A stretch of 64,000 nt of DNA from Bifidobacterium sp. ESL0690 (GCF_029392315.1 NZ_CP113939.1:558001-622000), one strand, 5' to 3'. Numbered from the stretch's first letter, positions 44,753 to 54,279 are shown. A program made the numbers and translations. The notes: a model not told the origin generated them from the letters alone.

Positions 44753-45568
44753 TTAGAATTTGGCGGCCATAATCGGCATGCGCTCCTGCACCGCCATGAT
44801 GCGCGCAGCGTCCTGCGGCGGCATGGCAAATTGCGTGGTGACATTGCCACCATCATCGCGATGTGGATTGCCGGTGACAGTCGCGAGTTTGACCAGCATG
44901 CAGGTCTGTCCATCCGATTGCGTGGGCATCTCCTCGCCTGGTACTTCGGCATTGTCGTCCGTCTCGCCTCCGCTCTCACTGGCCTCACTCTGTCCTTGTG
45001 CCGCTTCCTCTTCTGCACCGCTTTCATCAGAGAGATTTGCTGTAGGGTTGGCTGCAGGCTGTTGTTTTGCAGCGGAGCTTTGAGCTGGTGGATTTGGCAC
45101 GGCGCTGCATCCCGCGCTGCCGACAAGCGCGACCCTGTTACCGGGAATCAAGCCGGTTGACGACCCACTGAGTTTGACGCCGATGGTGGTCAATCCATGC
45201 CCGATTACCGGCGAAGCCCGCGCCATGGGCCGGGCGATCAAGCTGCCGGTTTCAATATTCACCTGCGCAATCAGCCCTTTAGCGTCATCGGTGGTGCTGA
45301 ACGTATTCGCCAAGGCCGGGCTGTCGGCTATTTGTACGGTTTTGAGATCGTCCGCGCGGATAGTCTGCCCGCGTTTGATGGCATGGCTCGCGGTCACTGC
45401 GGTTTTGGTCGCAACGCTGCTGGAGATTGACTGCAACGCAAAGAAAACCGCGAGTCCGGCACATAGAGCGGCCAGCACGGTACGCGTCTGCCGCATGGCG
45501 CGTCGCTGCTTGAGCGTCGGTTTCCTGACGCTTAAGCCTTCTTTGTTTGTATGATGAAAAAGGTCCAT
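44753..45568 (-). CDS. SAF-domain membrane protein (CpaB-like)
   Basis: 271 aa. A basic N-terminus and one membrane helix (about 28-48) are followed by an extracytoplasmic SAF domain (SHAIKRGQTIRADDLKTVQI) and a long acidic, Ser/Ala-rich low-complexity stretch before the last conserved part. SAF domains occur in pilus-assembly protein CpaB and in flagellar P-ring proteins. In actinobacteria a solitary SAF gene commonly sits beside fmdB and 5-formyl-THF cyclo-ligase, as here, with unknown function. I chose ATG 45568; an upstream TTG would add 35 residues of doubtful value. Confidence 0.75.
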   Translation of the reverse strand: MDLFHHTNKEGLSVRKPTLKQRRAMRQTRTVLAALCAGLAVFFALQSISSSVATKTAVTASHAIKRGQTIRADDLKTVQIADSPALANTFSTTDDAKGLIAQVNIETGSLIARPMARASPVIGHGLTTIGVKLSGSSTGLIPGNRVALVGSAGCSAVPNPPAQSSAAKQQPAANPTANLSDESGAEEEAAQGQSEASESGGETDDNAEVPGEEMPTQSDGQTCMLVKLATVTGNPHRDDGGNVTTQFAMPPQDAARIMAVQERMPIMAAKF

Positions 45569-45811
45569 GACTCTATGATGAACCAAAACGCAAAATTTCC
45601 GAGGCAAAAACGGGTACTGTGGTCGGATGATAGGGCTTATCAACATTTGAGGCGTGTCGCGGTGGAGCAACAAAACCAGTTATCCACATCAAAATAATCA
45701 AGTGGCAGTCTGGATTATTGTTTCTGTGCGGGTCAAGAAGCAAGAAAAGTGAAAGCCGGCACCTGCATCAAAAGCAAGTTACCGGCCTTTTTAAAATTCA
45801 ATTATCCGCAA

Positions 45812-46015
45812 TTATTCTTTCGACGAAGACGACGAACCGCCTTTGTCGGTGCGGTAGAAACCGTGCCCCTTGAACTCGATGGGAACTGCGGAATAGACCT
45901 TGCGCACCTGCTCCTTGCCGCATTTCGGGCAGACGGTGATGGGGTCGTCGGAGAATGACTGCTGCTCGGTGAAATCGTATCCACAATTCTTGCAACGGTA
46001 ATGATAAGTAGGCAA
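45812..46015 (-). CDS. FmdB-family zinc-ribbon protein
   Basis: 67 aa. The zinc ribbon has cysteines C8, C11, C29 and C32 (CKNC and CPKC), followed by a conserved YSAVPIEFKGHGFY and a Ser-rich tail. The family is a putative regulator and its target is unknown. It lies between the SAF gene and the cyclo-ligase gene on the same strand; the 252-bp gap towards the cyclo-ligase shows no clear feature. Confidence 0.9.
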   Translation of the reverse strand: MPTYHYRCKNCGYDFTEQQSFSDDPITVCPKCGKEQVRKVYSAVPIEFKGHGFYRTDKGGSSSSSKE

Positions 46016-46267
46016 CGGTCCCCTCCAGGAAAATAAACACTCAACAAGTCAACTGTTCATATCCTAGTCCCAGCCCTGACGCCCGTTCGTTTCCGGTGAA
46101 GTTAAGGGAACTTTGAGTCGAAGACAAGAAACGGATTGTGTGTGCAGTAGAAGAATTGTTGGGGAAGCGACTAGCTTCGTGCCGAACATTTGGCGCAGGA
46201 AAATTTTGAGGCGGTTTTATGATTTACAATGCCGGAACATCCTATAAAATGCATCATTATTTAAGCT

Positions 46268-47053
46268 TTACTGCAATATGATGATTCGCTTATTCGTTAT
46301 CACTGTATTGACCGGAATATCATGGACTTCACGAGGCACAGCGCCGTGACGATTGATGAATTCCCAGTCCCAGCAGACCCCGATTTTAATCGCATCGGCG
46401 CGGCAAAGACCAAGAACCTGATCGTACCAACCGCCACCGCGCCCGAGCCGAGTGCCATCAAGGTCGATGGCGAAAGCGGGTATAAAGACGATTTTCGCGT
46501 CGGCGATGGCTTCGGGCTCCAATGTCTTGCCGTCGGGTTCTGCGGGTCTCAGTCCGCCCGTAGCGGTATGCGGCATTTTGTGTAATCCAGACTTTCCGCC
46601 ATATTTGCTCCAACCGATATCGCGCCCGCTGCCGAGTTGCGGCACCAGCACTCGCAACTCACACTCGTCTAGTTCATCGAGCAATCCGAACGTCGACACT
46701 TCCGTCCCCATCGAAACGTACGCCGCGACCATGTCTCCGGGCTTCAGGGCGGTGGTTAGCCAGTTGGTGTTGATGGGAACGGAGAGATTGATACCAATGT
46801 CATTCGAATCATTGGTGTCTATAGTCACGGAATGATCGACATCATTCACTTCGTTGGTAGTAGGACCGATATCCGCGCGGAAATCTTCACCCTCCTGGCC
46901 ATTCAACAGACCATTCAGCAGCTGTGCAGCAAGTTCTCCCAATCGCACGCCCGCCTCTGCCCGCTCGTCTTCACCGACTTCCTTGCGTCTGCCAATGGCC
47001 TCACGCCGCATATTTTGTTTCAACGTATCAATGTTTTCCGTACTGCCGCTCAT
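46268..47053 (-). CDS. 5-formyltetrahydrofolate cyclo-ligase
   Basis: 261 aa. Converts 5-formyl-THF to 5,10-methenyl-THF using ATP. The family signature IDLDGTRLGRGGGWYD is present near the C-terminus, and the N-terminal basic helix (MRREAIGRRKEV) fits. An Asn/Asp/Thr-rich insertion of about 35 residues (near 60-95) is not typical. ATG 47053 is the best start; a TTG 13 codons earlier gives a longer form. It is divergent from the surface-protein gene. Confidence 0.88.
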   Translation of the reverse strand: MSGSTENIDTLKQNMRREAIGRRKEVGEDERAEAGVRLGELAAQLLNGLLNGQEGEDFRADIGPTTNEVNDVDHSVTIDTNDSNDIGINLSVPINTNWLTTALKPGDMVAAYVSMGTEVSTFGLLDELDECELRVLVPQLGSGRDIGWSKYGGKSGLHKMPHTATGGLRPAEPDGKTLEPEAIADAKIVFIPAFAIDLDGTRLGRGGGWYDQVLGLCRADAIKIGVCWDWEFINRHGAVPREVHDIPVNTVITNKRIIILQ

Positions 47054-47106
47054 ATTTTCATCGTATACGATGAAAAATCGTCCGTGGTTCAATAAGCTGA
47101 CGTTTC

Positions 47107-47135
47107 TTGTTGCAATATACAGTTATTGTTGCAAT
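47107..47135 (+). promoter_or_regulatory. Direct repeat before the surface LRR gene
   Basis: TTGTTGCAAT occurs at 47107 and again at 47126, 19 bp apart, about 70-100 bases before the start codon in an AT-rich divergent gap. It is a possible regulator site; the protein is unknown. Confidence 0.35.
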
Positions 47136-47203
47136 GTCTAAGCAGTAATGCAAAATTTAACTGTTGTATTTCGGTTTCAAAGATGTGCTGAAAAGAGAAA
47201 ATA

Positions 47204-49207
47204 ATGATAAAGAAGAGACGTGTATTGGCTGCTGTGGTGGCTGCACTAGCAGGTTTTGGGATGGTAGCTCCATCCGTGGCGATGGCAGATCCGCCAAGCT
47301 GTGTGGTAGATACGAGCACAATCGCCCAGTGCTTCCCTGACCATAATCTTGCTCTTGCAGTAGCGAGCGGGTTGTATAGCGGTTACACCGATCCCAATGC
47401 AAATGTCAATGCTACATTCACATCGAATCGTGCGAATGGAACTGTTTTGAATTTGGACAGCCGATATCCGGTGGGCAGCCTTGAAGGTGTCCAATACCTT
47501 ACCAAACTTGAAAACCTTCAAATCCAAGATAGCTCTGTCATTGACCTTGCACCGATTAGAAGCTTAAGTCGCCTCAAGTTCCTTTCACTTCGGAGCATAA
47601 AGCCGAGAACATTGGATATTGCTCCAGTGAGTGGATTATCCAACTTGGAGTCGCTGGATATAAATACTTACACAATAAACAACTTCGATGCCCTTGCCGG
47701 TGTCGGTAAATTCCCAAAGCTGAAAGATTTGAATTTGAGCGCTGACAATTTAACCAATCTTAATGGTCTGAAGGATATGCATAGTCTACGAGCTCTATGG
47801 CTGGATGGCAATCATTTAGACGAAAAGGGGAGTCTGGGCGCACTCGCTGGAGTTGGCAGATTCCCGGATTTGAATACACTGTCGCTGCAGAATACGCCGA
47901 TAAGCGATCCTTCTGCGTTTAAGGATCTTACCAATCTGCAAGATTTGCTTATTACATATCCTTATTCACCTATAACCAATATGGATTGGGCAAAGAATCT
48001 TACTAACCTGAAAAGATTGTGGGTTGTCTCGACCTCTCTTGCCAATATTGATGGTCTTGCTGGAGTTGGTAGGTTCCCGAATCTTGAAGAACTGCGACTG
48101 CATGATGGAACGATGACGAATGTAAACGCTCTTAAGAATCTTACCAGTCTGAAGACATTGGAGGTTTCCAATGCGAAACTCACCGATGTGCAGGGGTTGA
48201 AGAATCTGACTGGTTTGACTTCGTTGGATCTTAACGGTAATCAAATTCTCGATGTGGATGCGCTGAGTGGTTTGCCAGCTGTAACCGAGATGAATCTTAC
48301 TGGCAACGCAATCACGGATGTCAGCAAACTCAGAAGTCCGAAGTGGTCGTCAATAGGATATGGTTCCGCTGGGCAAAAAAACAAGGGGCTGACATATCAG
48401 CAGATTGCTTTGTCTTCGGTAGATGTGAAGTCGAGCGTGCAGGTGCGTACGGCGGTTGACGAGAACGGTAACTATATCCAGCCTTCATACTTGTCGCCTG
48501 CAAACGGCAGCTATGATTCGCAGACCGGTCTGACGACATGGAGTGGTCTTTCCGCCCCTGGCAAGGTGTCTATCGGTTTCGATAAAGACGTCAAGGTCGG
48601 CGATCCGTCTGTCAATAATGGTCTGGTCCAGTTCTCGGGTCAGATTGATCAGCCATATACACTTAATGGAAAGGATAATAGCGAATCTGTTTCTTCTGGG
48701 GCGGGAACCTCTGGCAATGCAACAATCAAGCTTCCGACTCCGGCTTCGGTCGCGCCGAAGTTCACCCAGTTGACCCCTGCCAACAAGGGCTCGCTGTCGG
48801 TGCCTTCAACGGTCAATGCGGGTTCCACGTATCGCTTCTACACGATGAATGTGACTCCGGCTGCCAAGGCGAAGGTGGATGCTGGTCAGCCTTACACGAT
48901 CTACGCGTTCATTTATTCCGATCCGGTGGCGTTGACCTCGGATGGGCATAACACCGCGTTGCAATTGAAGAAGGATGCGCGAGGCTACTATGTCGATGCC
49001 CGTATACCGGACGGCTATTTCGGTCCACACACCATCGCACTGGTTGATCCCGACGGTTCGATTATTGGTTGGTCGAAAGTGACTGTCTCGGCCAAGGGCG
49101 GGGCCACGTTGGCAACTACCGGTTCATCGGTATCAGCCATTGCTGTGGCTGGATTGCTCCTTCTAATGGCAGGCGCAGGTTTCTTGCTTGCTCGGCGAAG
49201 GGTATAA
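47204..49207 (+). CDS. Sortase-anchored leucine-rich-repeat surface protein (internalin-like)
   Basis: 667 aa. A Sec signal peptide (1-29, cut near AMA-DPP) is followed by about ten 22-residue leucine-rich repeats (roughly 75-390), with the internalin-style pattern L-x-x-L-x-x-L-x-L-x-x-N. A beta-sandwich-type region follows. The sortase signal LATTG is at 636-640, with a hydrophobic helix and ARRRV tail. It should be exported and linked to the cell wall, and may bind host or microbial ligands. The LRR half is visibly more A/T-rich than its neighbours and uses different codons, which suggests transfer or rapid evolution. GAAAAGAG precedes the ATG. Confidence 0.92.
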   Translation: MIKKRRVLAAVVAALAGFGMVAPSVAMADPPSCVVDTSTIAQCFPDHNLALAVASGLYSGYTDPNANVNATFTSNRANGTVLNLDSRYPVGSLEGVQYLTKLENLQIQDSSVIDLAPIRSLSRLKFLSLRSIKPRTLDIAPVSGLSNLESLDINTYTINNFDALAGVGKFPKLKDLNLSADNLTNLNGLKDMHSLRALWLDGNHLDEKGSLGALAGVGRFPDLNTLSLQNTPISDPSAFKDLTNLQDLLITYPYSPITNMDWAKNLTNLKRLWVVSTSLANIDGLAGVGRFPNLEELRLHDGTMTNVNALKNLTSLKTLEVSNAKLTDVQGLKNLTGLTSLDLNGNQILDVDALSGLPAVTEMNLTGNAITDVSKLRSPKWSSIGYGSAGQKNKGLTYQQIALSSVDVKSSVQVRTAVDENGNYIQPSYLSPANGSYDSQTGLTTWSGLSAPGKVSIGFDKDVKVGDPSVNNGLVQFSGQIDQPYTLNGKDNSESVSSGAGTSGNATIKLPTPASVAPKFTQLTPANKGSLSVPSTVNAGSTYRFYTMNVTPAAKAKVDAGQPYTIYAFIYSDPVALTSDGHNTALQLKKDARGYYVDARIPDGYFGPHTIALVDPDGSIIGWSKVTVSAKGGATLATTGSSVSAIAVAGLLLLMAGAGFLLARRRV

Positions 49208-49373
49208 GCCAGCCAGTTAAATAATTTTGAATCCGTCTATCGAGTTTGAGCATTGTTGTAATGTTTGGAACCGATGGGCGGTTTCTTTTTTGAGTAGGTA
49301 TTGTCAAGCTTTTTAATCCTAAGAAGAGGGGCTGCACCAGCCAGTAGCTCAAGAGCGAGCGTACTATAAAGCT

Positions 49374-50021
49374 GTGTCTGTCTTTCGATCGCTGCGTAAC
49401 GCACTTGCGCCCAACCCCAACGCCATCACCATGCCGAGTGAGCTGTTGCCTCCTGAGGGTGCTATACAGATTCGTCTGCGCCCGATGACGGCTGAGGACG
49501 AAGCGGGATGGAGTGAAACCAGACAACGCAATGCAGCGTGGCTTGCGCCGTGGGATTCCAACGATCCGATGCATGGTCCTGGTCTGACGTTCAACACTTG
49601 GTTGCAGCGGCAGCGAAATGATGAAGCTTCGGGTGCCGGGGCGCTTTTCGTCATCGAATATCAGATGGCGATTATCGGTCAGATTTCCGTAGGTGCGATC
49701 TGCTATGGATCGATGCGAAGCGGCAATATCGGTTACTGGATTGACCAACAGCATGCCGGTCACGGCATCGCTCCGTTGGCTGTAGCGATGCTAGCGGATT
49801 GGGCAATGTTCAGTCCCACTGGCCCTCGGCTGCATCGTCTGGAGATTTCGATGTTGCCGGAAAACCAGCGTTCCCGTAGGGTAGCGGAGAAACTACAGGC
49901 GCATCACGAAGGCGCGCGCCTCAAGAGCATGTACATCCATAACCAGTGGTGTGATCACGATGTGTATAGTTTGCTCGCTGAGGACGCACCGCATGGTTTT
50001 ACGCAGCGTCTGCTCGTATGA
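49374..50021 (+). CDS. GNAT-family N-acetyltransferase (RimJ/RimL-like)
   Basis: 215 aa. The GNAT fold has the acetyl-CoA segment in IGYWIDQQHAGHGIAPLAVAM and the late motif HRLEISMLPENQRSRRVAEKL. This resembles enzymes that acetylate ribosomal protein N-termini; the true substrate is open. The GTG start has no ribosome site, but TACTAT lies 7 bases before it, so a leaderless transcript is possible. ATG 49431 is the alternative. The stop overlaps the start of the next gene (ATGA). Confidence 0.85.
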   Translation: MSVFRSLRNALAPNPNAITMPSELLPPEGAIQIRLRPMTAEDEAGWSETRQRNAAWLAPWDSNDPMHGPGLTFNTWLQRQRNDEASGAGALFVIEYQMAIIGQISVGAICYGSMRSGNIGYWIDQQHAGHGIAPLAVAMLADWAMFSPTGPRLHRLEISMLPENQRSRRVAEKLQAHHEGARLKSMYIHNQWCDHDVYSLLAEDAPHGFTQRLLV

Positions 50022-51667
50022 CACGCCCCGAATTACATGGGTGTAAAAAGTCACTAACTCTCTCTATTCTTGGGATTATGGATTATGCGTGGGTGAGCGG
50101 TGTTGTTGTACTGGTCATTCTCGTGATTCTGATACTTGGCTGGCTGCCGCGGCGTACTGCGGATAGCATGAAAAGGGTGGTCGAACATCGCGAAGACAAG
50201 TACTCGCCGTCGTTGCATCTGGTCGATGCCGACAGCGGTACCCGTTTCAGCGACGGGCGGCAGCCTTTGTCGAAAGGGATTGTCATGCAATCGGAACGAA
50301 AGAATATTGCCGCGAGTCTATCGAAGGCACCGGTTGCACGACCTACGAAAGCCATGAAAGAACGCGCAAGAGTCGCGCATATTCGTCAGCTTCGTCGTGA
50401 GGCAGCACGTAGGCGTGCCATTATTTCCGCAGCATTGCTGGTTATCACCGTTGTGGTATTTGCGATTTCGTTCCCGTTGAAATTCAGCGCGCTGTTTGCT
50501 TTGATTCCTGCCGCATTGCTCGCCGTTGTCGTCGCGTTGGGCGTGCGTACGGCCAACCATGCCAGGGCGTGGGAGCATAACCTTAAAGTGAAGCGTGCCG
50601 CGAATGCCAAAGCTCATCAAGTTCAGCGTAACGGTTCGGCTGCGTCCAATGCCCAAGTCGCTGCGAAGTATTCCGTAGAGCCAGTTTCCAGCGATGAGCA
50701 GCCTACCGGTCTGATGGCCGAGCGGGAAATCAAGAAGGCCGTGGAGCAGTCTCGGGCCGAAAAAGAACGTATCGAAAGCCGTCGTGCCACCCAGCCACAG
50801 GCCGAATCTGATCAGAAGATTGCTGAGGCCCAGTCCGTCAAGAAGTCTCGGAATACTGTGGCTGCTGGCAAACAAGCTGCTGACGTGACGAAAACTGAGA
50901 CCAAGTCTGGCAACGTCGTTGCAAAGCGCAATGTGGCTCAGAAGCAAGCGTCGTCGGTTTCTGCGCGTCAATCAAATAAAGCCACCGATTCGGCTAAGAA
51001 GAAAGCTGCTAAATCTTCAATTGACCGTCGTAAGAATGCCACCGCTAACGCTTCCAGCAAGACGAATGCAGCCGTGAAGAAGCAGCGGATTGAGCCGAAT
51101 GACGCCACCAACGAGCTGAAGCAGGTTCATCCGGCACAGGCTTTGGACGTGGTCGACTTGGCTCCGAACCAGGATCTCATTTCGTTCTCGCTGGGTGCGC
51201 CGCGCAATGGTGTGGAAGTCAAAAACGAAGAGCCGAAGAGCCTCGAAATCAAGTCTACCCGTCAGGTCGCCAAGGCCAAGGTGCCTGCAAAAGGCGCGGA
51301 AACCACCTCATCGTCGGCATCGAAACATACGAAGAAAACCGCCGACCAATCCGCTGAGAATGGGCACGAGGATTTCAATTCGTTGGTTTTCCATGCCGCT
51401 GAAACGCAGACCGAATCCGATCAGGCGGAAGGTTCCGCAGGCGTCCTGATTTCCAAGAAGAACCGCAAGCGGGCCCGCGCCATGGCCAGACGTGCACGTG
51501 CCGCCGCCCAGCGTAATGGTAAGGCGAAAGGCGAGAAGCCGACCTATACCAGCGACCCCGAGAAATTCCATGCTTCGGAAGTCGCGGCAGATACTGAAGC
51601 TCCGGCAGTGTCGTCGGATTCTCTGGGAACCGGGTTGGAAAAGATTCTGGAACGCAGAAACGTCTGA
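50018..51667 (+). CDS. Membrane protein with long Lys/Ala-rich tail, unknown
   Basis: 549 aa. One N-terminal helix (about 27-45), a 65-residue basic loop, two helices close together (about 127-167), then a 380-residue cytoplasmic low-complexity tail rich in Ala, Lys, Ser, Gln and Glu, with KNRKRARAMARRARAAAQR near the end. No family recognised; actinobacterial proteins of this shape are usually annotated as hypothetical. Translationally coupled to the GNAT gene. The start could instead be ATG 50078, 20 codons later. Confidence 0.75.
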   Translation: MTRPELHGCKKSLTLSILGIMDYAWVSGVVVLVILVILILGWLPRRTADSMKRVVEHREDKYSPSLHLVDADSGTRFSDGRQPLSKGIVMQSERKNIAASLSKAPVARPTKAMKERARVAHIRQLRREAARRRAIISAALLVITVVVFAISFPLKFSALFALIPAALLAVVVALGVRTANHARAWEHNLKVKRAANAKAHQVQRNGSAASNAQVAAKYSVEPVSSDEQPTGLMAEREIKKAVEQSRAEKERIESRRATQPQAESDQKIAEAQSVKKSRNTVAAGKQAADVTKTETKSGNVVAKRNVAQKQASSVSARQSNKATDSAKKKAAKSSIDRRKNATANASSKTNAAVKKQRIEPNDATNELKQVHPAQALDVVDLAPNQDLISFSLGAPRNGVEVKNEEPKSLEIKSTRQVAKAKVPAKGAETTSSSASKHTKKTADQSAENGHEDFNSLVFHAAETQTESDQAEGSAGVLISKKNRKRARAMARRARAAAQRNGKAKGEKPTYTSDPEKFHASEVAADTEAPAVSSDSLGTGLEKILERRNV

Positions 51668-51852
51668 GAACGTATCTGAATCCTACTGGATTTGTTAAGT
51701 TTGTGGTTTGTCAAGACGAGCCATATTTATGTTCGTCAGTTCCTGTAAGTACGCATCTTCCATATTTCATGATCAATAGTGAATTTGTTTTACCGATATT
51801 CGCCTGAATTTCGACATTATTCGCCCCAATTGTGAAGGTTTCACTCAGAGCG

Positions 51853-51879
51853 TTAGCACTCGGGTTGGCAGAGTGCTAA
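51853..51879 (+). promoter_or_regulatory. CIRCE operator (HrcA site)
   Basis: A perfect TTAGCACTC, 9 bases, GAGTGCTAA, 123 bases before groES. It marks heat-shock control by the HrcA repressor. Confidence 0.97.
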
Positions 51880-51894
51880 TTTTCGCGCTATGAT
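51865..51894 (+). promoter_or_regulatory. groES promoter overlapping CIRCE
   Basis: TTGGCA (51865-51870) lies inside the CIRCE loop, and TATGAT (51889-51894) is 18 bp further on. HrcA bound to CIRCE would block RNA polymerase directly. Confidence 0.7.
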
Positions 51895-52001
51895 AGACAC
51901 GTAAGCGCAAAGGGACGGTGCCGAAAGTGATCGTCAGCCTCTGAAAGCGGTGTCCTCGCGCGAGGAAATGCAACTCTCACTTAAGAAAGAGGAGGTCCAC
52001 A

Positions 52002-52295
52002 GTGTCGATCTCACTTACACCGTTGGAAGACAAGATTATTGTCAAGCAAGCCGAAGCGGAGACCCAGACCGCGTCTGGTCTCTACATTCCGGACAACGCC
52101 AAGGAGAAGCCGCAGCAGGGTGAAGTCCTGGCCGTCGGCCCGGGTCGTCGCGACGACAACGGCAACCGCATCCCGATGGATGTCAAGGTCGGGGACAAGG
52201 TGCTCTATTCCAAGTACGGCGGCACCGAAGTTCACTACAACGGCGAGGACTACCTCATCGTCGGTGCCCGCGACGTGCTCGCGATCATGAACTGA
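52002..52295 (+). CDS. groS: Co-chaperonin GroES
   Basis: 97 aa. It has the GroES opening [16 protein letters not shown], the mobile loop ([26 protein letters not shown]) and the closing [17 protein letters not shown]. It caps the GroEL chamber during protein folding. AGAGGAGGT provides a strong ribosome site. It is monocistronic: groEL does not follow, as is common in actinobacteria with separated chaperonin genes. Expression is set by CIRCE/HrcA. Confidence 0.98.
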   Translation: MSISLTPLEDKIIVKQAEAETQTASGLYIPDNAKEKPQQGEVLAVGPGRRDDNGNRIPMDVKVGDKVLYSKYGGTEVHYNGEDYLIVGARDVLAIMN

Positions 52296-52324
52296 TTGAC
52301 GTAATCGCCAAGTTTTTTTTAGTT

Positions 52325-52360
52325 GCGTTCCAGCCATCCAAATGGTTGGAACGCATTCTT
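52325..52360 (+). terminator. Terminator after groES
   Basis: GCGTTCCA-GCCAT pairs with ATGG-TTGGAACGC (52325-52354), followed by TTCTTATTT. A run of T's also precedes the stem. Confidence 0.6.
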
Positions 52361-52517
52361 ATTTCGTGGCATCTTCCCGTCGTACCGGTCTTAGGCCACA
52401 GGCCCGTTTTGATTCGTATTGATATTGATTGTGCAGGTTCGTTCGCCCGATCCCGTTTCGTCTTAAAAATAGCCCGTAAAATGTGCAATATCTCTCGTTT
52501 CGGCCTACAATGCGATT

Positions 52518-53600
52518 ATGACTTTCAAACATCGTGCCATAGTTGATACCATTCCTGCCTACAAGCAAGGCAAGCCGGCCCCCGCAGTCGCGGGCCAGCG
52601 TTCCTACAAGATCTCCAGCAACGAGAATCCGAACCCGCCGCTGCCCAGTGTGCAGAAGGCCATCGAAGACCACGCGCTCGACCGCATCAACCGTTACCCG
52701 GATATGGGCGGTTGGCAGGTCATCGAACGCCTCGCCAAGGATTACGAAGTCGGCCAGGACGAAATCGTCCTCGGCTGCGGCTCCACCGAGGTCATCACCC
52801 AGCTCACCAACCTGCTCGCAGGCCCCGGCGACGAGGTGATTTACCCGTGGCGCAGCTTCGAAGCCTATCCAATCATCGTCTCCGGCGCGGGTGCCACCAG
52901 CGTCCAGATTCCCAATCGTCCCGACGGCGGCCACGACATCGACGCGATGATCGCCGCGATCAACGACAAGACCCGCATGATCATCGTCAACAACCCGAAC
53001 AACCCGACCTCTTCGTCGGTAAGCGACAAGGATGCCCGGCGCCTGATGGAAGCCGTTCCGAGCGACGTAATCGTGCTCTTCGACGAGGCCTACATCCACT
53101 TCAACACTGCTCCGGACACCAGCGTGGGTATGAAGCTCTACCGCGAATATCCGAACATCGTGGTGGCTCACACCTTCTCCAAGGCTTACGGCCTGGCCGG
53201 TCTGCGCATCGGCTATGGCATCGCTCAGCCTGACGTGATCACTGGCATGCGCAAGATGTCGCTGCCGTTCGGCGTCACCCAATCCGCACAGATTGCCGCC
53301 ATCGCCTCGCTTGATGCCAAGGACGAGCTGATGGAGCGTGTGCAGGGGCTGATCGGCGAACGCGGCCGCGTGGTCAAGGCGCTGCGCGCTCAGGGCTGGG
53401 ATTTCCCGGAGCCGTATGCGAACTTCTTCTGGCTTCCGCTTGGCAGCAAGACCGGCGAGGCCGCTGCGCGCTTCACGGCCGCCGGCCTTTCCACCCGCGT
53501 CTTCGATGGCGAGGGCATCCGTATCTCTATCGGCGAGACCGAAGCCAACGACAAGGTCATCGAAGTCTGCCAAGGCCTGAAGGATGATGGCATCGCCTGA
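52518..53600 (+). CDS. hisC: Histidinol-phosphate aminotransferase-like enzyme
   Basis: 360 aa, fold type I PLP enzyme. Visible motifs: NENPNPPLPSV near the start, NNPNNPTSS, the FDEAYIHF Asp/Tyr pair, and the PLP lysine in HTFSKAYGLAGLRIGYG. It probably converts imidazole-acetol phosphate to histidinol phosphate, or transaminates aromatic 2-oxo acids, since HisC homologues outside his operons often do the latter. No other his gene is in the window, so the symbol is provisional. Confidence 0.85.
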   Translation: MTFKHRAIVDTIPAYKQGKPAPAVAGQRSYKISSNENPNPPLPSVQKAIEDHALDRINRYPDMGGWQVIERLAKDYEVGQDEIVLGCGSTEVITQLTNLLAGPGDEVIYPWRSFEAYPIIVSGAGATSVQIPNRPDGGHDIDAMIAAINDKTRMIIVNNPNNPTSSSVSDKDARRLMEAVPSDVIVLFDEAYIHFNTAPDTSVGMKLYREYPNIVVAHTFSKAYGLAGLRIGYGIAQPDVITGMRKMSLPFGVTQSAQIAAIASLDAKDELMERVQGLIGERGRVVKALRAQGWDFPEPYANFFWLPLGSKTGEAAARFTAAGLSTRVFDGEGIRISIGETEANDKVIEVCQGLKDDGIA

Positions 53601-53664
53601 TCGCATCGTCTGAAAGTAAAGCGACAGAAGCCTAAAAATCATCCCGATATAAAATTCGTGTCAA

Positions 53665-53709
53665 AATGCCGTCATTCCAACATTTTGTTGGTTTGGCGGC
53701 ATTGTTTTC
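53665..53709 (+). terminator. Terminator after the HisC-like gene
   Basis: AATGCCG and CCAAC pair with GTTGG and CGGCATT (53665-53703, with small bulges), followed by GTTTTCC. Confidence 0.7.
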
Positions 53710-53810
53710 CGACACACTTGGCGTGTCGTGGACTTGCATCCGTCTGCGGTCCGTGCCATTATAGTCAAGTTGCCTGCTTCGAGGCTTTCAAAGTCACGAA
53801 GTGAGTAATT

Positions 53811-53892
53811 GGCGGATTTCCCAAGCGGTCAAAGGGAGCTGACTGTAAATCAGCCGCTGATAGCTTCAGTGGTTCGAATCCACTATCCGCCA
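53811..53892 (+). tRNA. tRNA-Tyr (GTA)
   Basis: The acceptor stem GGCGGAT/ATCCGCC, long variable arm (class II, as usual for bacterial tRNA-Tyr), anticodon loop CTGTAAA with GTA, and T loop TTCGAAT. First of three adjacent tRNAs. Confidence 0.97.
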
Positions 53893-53893
53893 C

Positions 53894-53966
<73 letters not shown>

Positions 53967-53969
53967 TCT

Positions 53970-54043
53970 GGCGGGATAGCTCAGCTGGCTAGAGCGTACG
54001 ACTCATAATCGTAAGGTCAAGAGTTCGAGTCTCTTTCCCGCTA
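53970..54043 (+). tRNA. tRNA-Met (CAT), elongator type
   Basis: Acceptor GGCGGGA/TCCCGCT with a terminal G-U pair, D arm AGCTCAGCTGGCTAGAGC, anticodon loop CTCATAA, T loop TTCGAGT. It is probably cotranscribed with the two tRNAs before it and rpmG after it. Confidence 0.94.
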
Positions 54044-54092
54044 CAAACTACCGACAGAAGTTGGCAAGAAACAACACGCAGAAGGTGAACCA

Positions 54093-54263
54093 ATGGCAAG
54101 CAAAAGCGCCGCAGTCCGTCCGGGCATCACGCTGGCATGCACGGTGTGCAAGGAGCGTAACTATATTACGACCAAGAACCGTCGCAATACCCCGGATCGT
54201 CTCGAACTCAAGAAGTTCTGCCCTCGTTGCGGCAAGGAAACTGTGCATCGCGAGACTCGTTGA
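54093..54263 (+). CDS. rpmG: Ribosomal protein L33
   Basis: 56 aa. L33 of the zinc-binding (C+) type: CTVC near the N-terminus and CPRC near the C-terminus, with [19 protein letters not shown] between. GAAGGTG lies 6 bases upstream. It follows tRNA-Met by 50 bases, the usual actinobacterial tRNA-rpmG arrangement. Confidence 0.97.
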   Translation: MASKSAAVRPGITLACTVCKERNYITTKNRRNTPDRLELKKFCPRCGKETVHRETR

Positions 54264-54279
54264 GTTTCAGCATTGATGG

